Source of the DNA: Karstenula rhodostoma CBS 690.94
Taxonomy: Eukaryota > Ascomycota > Dothideomycetes > Pleosporales > Didymosphaeriaceae
Assembly (NCBI GenBank): GCA_010093485.1
Contig: MU001506.1
Location: 868,001-932,000 of the forward strand
Direction: 5' to 3'
DNA: 64,000 nucleotides
The notes beneath the pieces are model-generated. The model was not told the DNA's origin. It ran no database searches and worked only from the letters and a program-made list of their open reading frames with translations. A program made the position numbers and the translations under genes. Positions 57,644 through 64,000 of the stretch are shown one piece after another (the stretch's first letter is position 1; every line of letters starts with the position of its first letter).

Positions 57644-58871
57644 ATGGTCCAAAACCAGGATCTAACACCATCAATGTCAGATCAACAAGCCGACATGATG
57701 GCTACTGTGGCTGTCCAGACCACCGTAGCACCTGCAGTTGCTAGTCTTAGGGCTTTCCCCAATTTCGACCCGGCTCGGCACTTGGTGCGAGCGTTTCCGG
57801 AGAAGAAGACGTCGATGCAGGAACTTGGCTTTGCGGAGGACGTTGGCGTGTCGCCTGTCGCTGTGTCGGGTCCCTTCCAACTTTTTACTCCGGAGGCAGT
57901 CGACATCATGCGCGACGAAATCTTCTGCGTCCCGGACGAGTACAAGTTCAGCAGCAACATCGCCAAATCCCAACTCCGAGGCTACGCAAAAGAGTAAGTA
58001 AAGCCCTACTACTCGCACCAAGAGTAATGCCCACTAACGCGTTGCAGCTGTGCCCCGTTCACTTGGGATGCTTGGAACCACCCTGAAACCATTGCACTCA
58101 TCTCCGATATTGCTGAAGTCGAGCTTGTACCTGCAATGCCTTACGAGATTGCGCATGTCAACCTCTCGTCCAAGTCCAAAGAAGACGCCCAGCAAGAGTT
58201 GGCAAGGTACCAGGAACACCAGCGTCGCGCCCAGGAAGATGAGGGAATCGGTGGCTGCCGGGAGGTAGTCGAGACGCCCATCGTTGGCTGGCACACTGAC
58301 AGCTATCCTTTCGTGTGTGTGCTGATGATGAGCGACGTCCGTGATATGGTTGGCGGAGAGACAGCTATACGCACGGTCAACGGACAGATACTCAAGATGC
58401 GAGGCCCATCACAGGTAGGATGATTCTGACCATCACTAAGAATGATTGTTAACCTCGCATTAGGGTTGTGCGGTCATCATGCAAGGACGATACATCACTC
58501 ACCAGGCTATGCGGGCCCTCGGAGCACAAGAACGTATCACTTCTGTCACGAGCTTTCGCCCCAAGTCTGCTCTCCTCAAAGACGACACCGAACTGCGAAC
58601 TGTACGTGGAGTTTCTGACCTCAACGAGCTGTACTACGACTTCGCGGAGTATCGCCTGAAGCTCTTGGAAGAGCAGGTTCAGCACGAGCGTGAGCGAGTT
58701 CAGGCTGCTCGCAAGGCTGGTGAACAGTTTGCCACCGCCCTACACAAGAAATTCCTCGGACATGTATCTGCCTTCTCACAACAGTCATCTCACGAGCTTG
58801 TCGACCAGAGTGAAGTCCAGATAGGATACATCGAGAAAGTCGACTTCCCAGATGCTGCCATTGACATCTAG
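57644..58871 (+). CDS. 2-oxoglutarate/Fe(II) oxygenase-like protein
   Basis: Exons 57644-57993, 58048-58414 and 58464-58871 encode 374 aa. Introns are 54 nt (GTAAGT, branch CACTAAC, end TTGCAG) and 49 nt (GTAGGA..CATTAG). The double-stranded beta-helix signs are GWHTDSYPFVCVLMMSD (His199, Asp201 as the HxD pair), GGETAIRTVNGQILKMRGPS, and the distal His252 in GRYITHQAM, followed by SFRPKS (Arg271), which could bind 2-oxoglutarate. These are the residues expected of 2OG-Fe(II) dioxygenases. A coiled-coil-like helix (KLLEEQVQHERERVQAARK) follows near the C-terminus, which is unusual for the fold. The substrate is unknown. The family resembles fungal Fe2OG oxygenase-like proteins of uncharacterised role. 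The first ATG in frame was chosen; a second lies 10 codons later. Confidence 0.78.
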
Positions 58872-59762
58872 GGAAACGCTACGGAACGACAAGACTGGCC
58901 AGGAATGTCAAAAGACGGGCTTGTTCAGGAAGTGGTCAGTTGCATGTCCGCGGTTCGGTACATCCAAGACTGCTATGGCGATAGTACTGGGGATATGCAG
59001 AATTGATTGTCATCAGGAAGCGCTACTTGGGGAGGAATGGGTGGTTTCACTGTTAGTGTTTCGGATATACCTTGGGTCTGCAACGTCTCCTCGGGCACAG
59101 GCTCGAGTCTCCTGGAGGTGGTACCTCTGGTGGTGGGAACGGGTTAGGGAAGCACTGGATGGTTCAAGCGCGCGGTGGTAGGGAACGACGGCGGAGGACT
59201 GGTGTACAAAGACTGGACTCGCATCCGTATATATACATGGATATGGATTCGCTGTATTTAAACCGATAGTTGAGCTGCAAACTGTGACGACGTCTCAATG
59301 TGTTCGTGATGGGCAGAGGTGCACACTGCAAGAAAGCAGAGCCCTCGAATCAAAACGCGCGGAGAGGGAAGGCGCACGGAAGAAGGATATGCCATTGGCA
59401 AGCAGTGTCGCGATAGGCGCTGCAAGGACGGGCAAAAGGGCAGTGCAGGGCAGAGGAGCGCTGGAGTGGAGCAGCGGGCGTGACGAGGCAGCGGGCCGGG
59501 CGTCTACTGTCAGTGACGGCGCCGGGCTAAAGCTCGGGTGCTAGACGTTCTGGGGTTTGGCGACGTCCAGCCTGCTCCACTCTGGCGGCCCTGCCTGCCT
59601 GCCTGCCTGCCTGCACGCACTTGCTCATTCATCCTCACCAGCGCGGAGTGCGGCACGGCGAGCTCTCTACCTGGATGTAGACAGCAGACACGCCGCCCGC
59701 CAGCCCTGGTTTTTGTCTGTTTATCCCACCCTGGTTGTGTCGTTCCTCCCCCGCCGCGCGCC
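58872..59762. other. Intergenic promoter region with CCTG repeat
   Basis: About 890 nt upstream of the RING gene. A (CCTG)n tract lies at about 59590-59613. No other feature is recognised. Confidence 0.5.
59590..59613. repeat. CCTG tetranucleotide repeat
   Basis: About six consecutive CCTG units lie about 150 nt upstream of the RING gene start, likely in its 5' leader. Confidence 0.8.
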
Positions 59763-62700
59763 ATGAACCACACACGACCGTCTTCCCCGCCGCTGGCTGC
59801 GGCCCGCCCCAAGAATTCGTCGTCGTCCATCGCATCCCAACATGCCGCCAGCAGCAGCTCGACGCTGCCAGGCGCCCCCAGCTCAAAGGCCCGCGGCACC
59901 ACCCCCAGCCGCTCTCCCGCCCAGCCTGCAGACGGGCGCCCTGGCCGCGCACCCAGCAAGGACAGCCTCAAGCAGAAGATGGCGGCCAAGATCGCAGAGG
60001 AGCCGTCGCGCCCGAGCAAGGCGGACGAGGTGAGGTCTTCGCGGACCGGACAATGGGACAAAGAACGCATCGGCTAATCCTGCCCAGCAACTCAAGGTGC
60101 TGCGTTCAGAGTTCGACAGCCTCCGCGCACACCTCACATGCAAGATCTGCGACCGGCTGCTTTACCAGCCATACACAATAGCCTGCGGACACACGTACTG
60201 CTACAGCGTAAGTGCGGCCGCTGCAAGCCCGGCGTATGGGATGCTGACGTGCGCAGTGCCTTTGCACGTGGTTCGTCAACAACAAGCAGCGCAAAACATG
60301 TCCGGACTGCCGAACCGTGGTGACGCATGTTCCCGCTCCGGCTTATATGGTAAGTGCCAGTACATGCACAAGCCACGACTTTTTCCGTCGTGTAGACGTA
60401 TCGATAAGAAAGATTGTCTAATGCTCCTCAGATCCGCGACATGACCACCGTTCTCGTCGGCCGAGCCGAGCTGCTCCCCTCTGGCGAAACGATAGAGCTG
60501 CACAAGCAATGGCTGCAAGATGAAGCTGATGCTGTCCAACTGGACAAGGACAACACCGATCCTCGCACAGGCGGTCTGTTCAAGGGATGTTTCAAGTCCA
60601 CCCACGCCCGAGGTCCTTCCCTGCAAGTAATTCGCGACCAGGAAGATGGCGTCGAACGCTGCCCTGTCTGCTCGTGGGAACTAGAGGACGGCGAATGCGT
60701 CCAGTGTGGATTGTTCTTTGACGAAAACGGAGAGTTGACCTGGACCGACAGCTTCACTGGCTTCAGCGACATGGACGAAATGTCCGAGCAAGACCTGTCG
60801 GGCGAGGATCTAGACGCCGAGATGGACATGGAGGATCCTGATTTTGATCCCTACGGAGGACCCCCGGGCAACTGGGAAGACTATTATCCAGATGATGGCA
60901 ACTTCATGATGCAACGGTTCCTCCAGCACGGAATACCACAGAATGCTCCATACTTGCGAAGGCCCATGTCGCATAGCGAGGCTGGTAGCAGACGATCATA
61001 CTCGCAAAGCATCGTCTCGGATCTGTTGCCCGAGGAGATGGATACCGTAGAAGAAGAAGACGAAGAAGACATGGAGGAAGATTCTTCCATGAATGACTTT
61101 ATAGATGATGATGAGGGTCAGTCATCTGCATCCGCCGGCGCCTCATCAACGCCTGGTCAGACGCCCCAACCATCAAATTCCCAGTCCAGACTCAATCGGA
61201 GAGCCCGACGTGTCGTTGAATCGGAGACATCCTCCACTATTTCAAGCGTGATTGAGGAGGAAGAGGAGGAGGAAGAAGACGAAGAAGACCAGGGTCCAAT
61301 CCGCAGAGGTCAGAGAAATCGTGCTCAGGCACGCGTTCTAAATCGCGCAAATGGCTCACGAGAACCTTCCGGTCCTCCGTCTTCCACATCCACGGATGTC
61401 TCCACTGATGATCTAGACGAAGACACGCAGGCATTGTTGCAATCTCAGGGATGGATGCTACAGCACCATGGGCCTGATGAAATGGGCGAGGATGATGATA
61501 GTGATGGAGCGAGAACGACTGTTGGGTCGACTGTTGGGTGGGATGCGACCGCGATTTCCAATGATAGAGTCCGAATGGGCGGTTCTCTGACACCTACTGC
61601 AGATCGACCTCGACCCAATAATACGATCCGCCCTCCTTCCCGTGTGGGGAACCCCCTCCGGCGACAGGCCTCCGTCCTTTCTACCGCGAACGCGCACTAC
61701 GAGGATGGGGAAGCCGACGATGACGACTCCGATGTAGACCAAGACGGGGACATTACAATGGCCATCAACTCCCTCCGTAATCGAAGGTCTCGAGCACAGC
61801 TACGCAATGCTGCGGCCTTTGCCAACTTCAACAATCGTTATTCGAATCGTGGCTTATCCCAAGGCAATCCGATCGATGGGGATGCAGAAGATCATTCAGA
61901 CCATTCACAGGACGGTCGCCGACAAACGCGTCAACAGGCTTATAACCCTCGCATCAGTCGACTTTTCGCCGATCACCAGCGCGCACTCCAGGAGATTCAG
62001 GGTGGTCTGTTGGTGGATTTAGAACCTCGTTCAATCACTCCAATTGCTCGCCCGCGTACATCAAACCGAAATCGACCGAGTCCTGCACAAGCGTTTTCTC
62101 CATTTTTGCCTCCTGCACCAGCGCGCATGCGCACGCCACTCATGAACAATACCGCGAACCCTGCCTTCAACCCTCGCGCTCCGGCGTCTCCACCTAGACG
62201 GGCAGTGCATACGCCGAGCCTCTCCGAAGTTCTCAATGGCGACAACTCTGTAAATGCAAGTCGTTCCGCCTCCGTCACTTCCGCCAGCAACTCTTCCGCG
62301 GTATTGACGCCTGGCACTTCAACGCCTACGTCACAACAGTCTAACAGCACGGTGTCGCAACCACAAGTTGGACTGAGCATTGACATGGGAGACCGTCCGC
62401 CCAGCAGAGTGAATTCGCGTCCCCCTTCAGCTGCTGGACGGCGCAACTCCGCGGGCTTTTCGCCGGTATATCCCCAGTTTCCTCATTCCAATGTCGGTCT
62501 GAACATCCAGGGTCGCATATTCCCTCCACAGGCGGGGAACCCTTGGGGTGCGTTCGTCCAGCCCCGCATCCGAAATCGCAATTCGCGCCAGGTGCTTAGA
62601 GAGCAATCCTCGACTGCCACTTTGAGACCCGTCAGTTCTCGAGCCAATGTCCGAGAGCCTGTAGCTTCACCACAAGGCCCTAGAACCCAAGCCTCCCGTA

Positions 62701-63308
62701 TCGACCTACGTCCTCAGCCTTCTCGCCGCCGGCTCAACACTCAGGCTTCCACAAGAACCCTGCGAGCAAGTGAACACGCTCGGCCACCACCGTCTCCCAC
62801 CACTGGGCCTGCGACCGGTGGCGCACAACCTGCTTCGCGCCCCACACGGTACACGCCAGAAGAAACGGACCGCCTTGCGCGTGAGCTCATCAACACTAGG
62901 ATGCAAGTACTGAGACCCCCAGGGCCGACACCAGCACGCAACAACCCATTTGTGCCAGGATTCAGACGCCCAGCCAATCCCTCTGAAGCGACAGCTGGTG
63001 CTACAACAGCGTCGTATCACACCAGGAGCAATTCAAACGAGTCCGTGAACTCCGGAGGCTCCTCGCATACCACAACTTTGACTTCGTCCTCGCCTGGACT
63101 CACTCGAAGGCGAAGCAATCGCCACATTGGTGTAGCGCCACCAGGCGTCTTACCCGCGACTTCAAATGGTGCTTTCCCGACAGCGGCCTCTGGATACTAC
63201 GCTCGCCAGAGACAGAACTCCATCGGTAGCTCCAATGCAGCCTTCGATGTGCCCCTAGATGCGAATACCCGAGGTATGAGTCCGATGTTGGCGACCTCCC
63301 TCATCTAG
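59763..63308 (+). CDS. RING-finger E3 ubiquitin ligase with long disordered acidic tail
   Basis: Exons 59763-60029, 60088-60207, 60257-60349 and 60432-63308 give 1118 aa. Introns of 58, 49 and 82 nt keep frame. The N-terminal 90 residues are Ser/Pro/Ala-rich. The C3HC4 RING (about residues 107-148) is built across a splice site: CKICDRLLYQPYTIACGHTYC then CLCTWFVNNKQRKTCPDC. After the RING come SGETIELHKQWLQDEAD and a second small zinc-ribbon-like cluster, CPVCSWELEDGECVQCGLFF. Acidic tracts (near EEEEEEEEDEED) and a long low-complexity Ser/Pro/Arg tail follow. The RING predicts E3 ligase activity with a nuclear location likely from the charged tracts (inference). Psh1-type fungal RING proteins are the closest I can name, without strong support. 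Confidence 0.85.
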
Positions 63309-63951
63309 CGGATGAGGATACATGATTCATGATGACCAATACTCTCGACCTCAGCCGACTTTTCTTCACTTTCTTTTCCACATTCTTTACTTGCATTGGG
63401 GTTTCCGGGCATGGGATGGATATGAGTAAGGATACATCCGAAATCAATGAAGCGGACACATGAGTCACTACTACTGGACGCCGTGGTATGATACAGTACG
63501 GAAATGGTTATGTTGACTGGCATCGCATCGGCGTTTCTCTGTTCGGCATTATACCACGGTAATAGCATCTCGGTCATTAGCGGGCGTTGACGATACCAAT
63601 TCGATCCTTTTGAATCCGATTGTCACTTTGCATTGACAATATTGTGTTTCAGTGAAATTTGTGCAGGTACCTATCACTAGTGTGAGGTATTCTTAGTGCC
63701 TCGCCAGTACCTAGCAACAACAGATATTGAACAGCTGAGCAAATTGACATGGAACTGTCTTGTAGTAGTCTCTTCCATCGATCACTGCTGGACAAGGGCA
63801 GTACTTCACTAACCGCTTCTTCTCTTTCACACCAGGGTTCGTTCGTGAAGAGTTCTTCGACTTCAAGTTGGCTGTAAGCTACAAAGTCGGGGGAACCTCC
63901 CTCCGGTAGTTCTCTCCTCACCCACAAAACCTACAGTTATCATACAACGCA
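63309..63951. other. Intergenic region
   Basis: About 640 nt between the RING gene stop and a possible next start at 63952. No feature is supported. Confidence 0.45.
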
Positions 63952-64000
63952 ATGTCCTCGACAGACACAGACAGCACTGCTGATAGCATAGGCTTCGGAG
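63952..64000 (+). CDS. Possible start of a gene cut by the window edge
   Basis: The ATG at 63952 opens MSSTDTDSTADSIGFG, a polar N-terminus. The context AACGCAATGTCC is a reasonable fungal start, and the preceding 50 nt are A/C-rich as in many leaders. Only 16 codons are visible, so no function can be given. Confidence 0.3.
   Translation, partial: MSSTDTDSTADSIGFG

Noticed and set aside
63649..63927. 92-aa minus-strand ORF near the right edge
   Set aside because: No recognisable motif; it probably overlaps the 5' leader of the gene starting at 63952.

Overview
This window is nuclear DNA of a filamentous ascomycete fungus, most likely a Dothideomycete. The evidence is many short introns (about 45-120 nt) with GT..AG ends and CTAAC/CTGAC-type branch sites, single genes with their own promoters on both strands, and a fungal gene set: a palF/RIM8 arrestin, an NRPS-like A-T-R enzyme, a PTH11-type rhodopsin-domain protein, a GPI-anchored Cys-rich protein and a CSC1-type channel. 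The class assignment is an inference. Exon boundaries were worked out by hand from frame, splice consensus and family fit.

Layout. 0-8 kb: proteasome subunit beta-6, then an intergenic stretch with an old diverged repeat, a degenerate astacin-like metalloprotease, a gene-poor stretch, a 7-TM rhodopsin-domain protein and a small membrane protein. 8-16 kb: a DUF7730/2EXR-like protein, a short mitochondrial-type ORF lying 15 nt upstream of UMP-CMP kinase in the same frame, eIF3m, a coiled-coil protein and palF/RIM8. 17.8-27.8 kb: CSC1/DUF221 channel, a large F-box protein, a DUF2231-like membrane protein with a frame break, and THOC5. 28.8-43.6 kb: DHA2-type MFS transporter, a MITE with 32-bp perfect inverted ends, methionine aminopeptidase 1, an IRC20/SHPRH-type SNF2-RING protein, and the NRPS-like enzyme. 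45-48.5 kb: GPI-anchored protein and NAD-dependent glycerol-3-phosphate dehydrogenase. 49-51.8 kb: a decayed NLR-like gene (NACHT tail, ankyrin repeats, C2H2-like tail). 51.9-64 kb: Cys-rich type I membrane protein, SOD-like mitoribosomal protein, COX23, a 2OG-Fe(II) oxygenase-like protein, a long RING E3 protein, and possibly the first codons of another gene at the right edge.

Most genes are independent housekeeping or signalling genes and do not form one pathway. The accessory, fast-evolving parts are the broken astacin (zinc ligand His replaced by Asn, plus a second half-copy of the catalytic domain), the NLR-like relic, the transposon remnants, and the NRPS-like reductase. The MFS transporter lies in the same quarter as the NRPS-like gene but is separated from it by two housekeeping genes, so I do not call a biosynthetic cluster. 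I found no prokaryotic-type operon, no CRISPR array, no rRNA and no convincing canonical tRNA. The clearest candidates for something unusual are the doubly degenerate astacin and the NLR relic.
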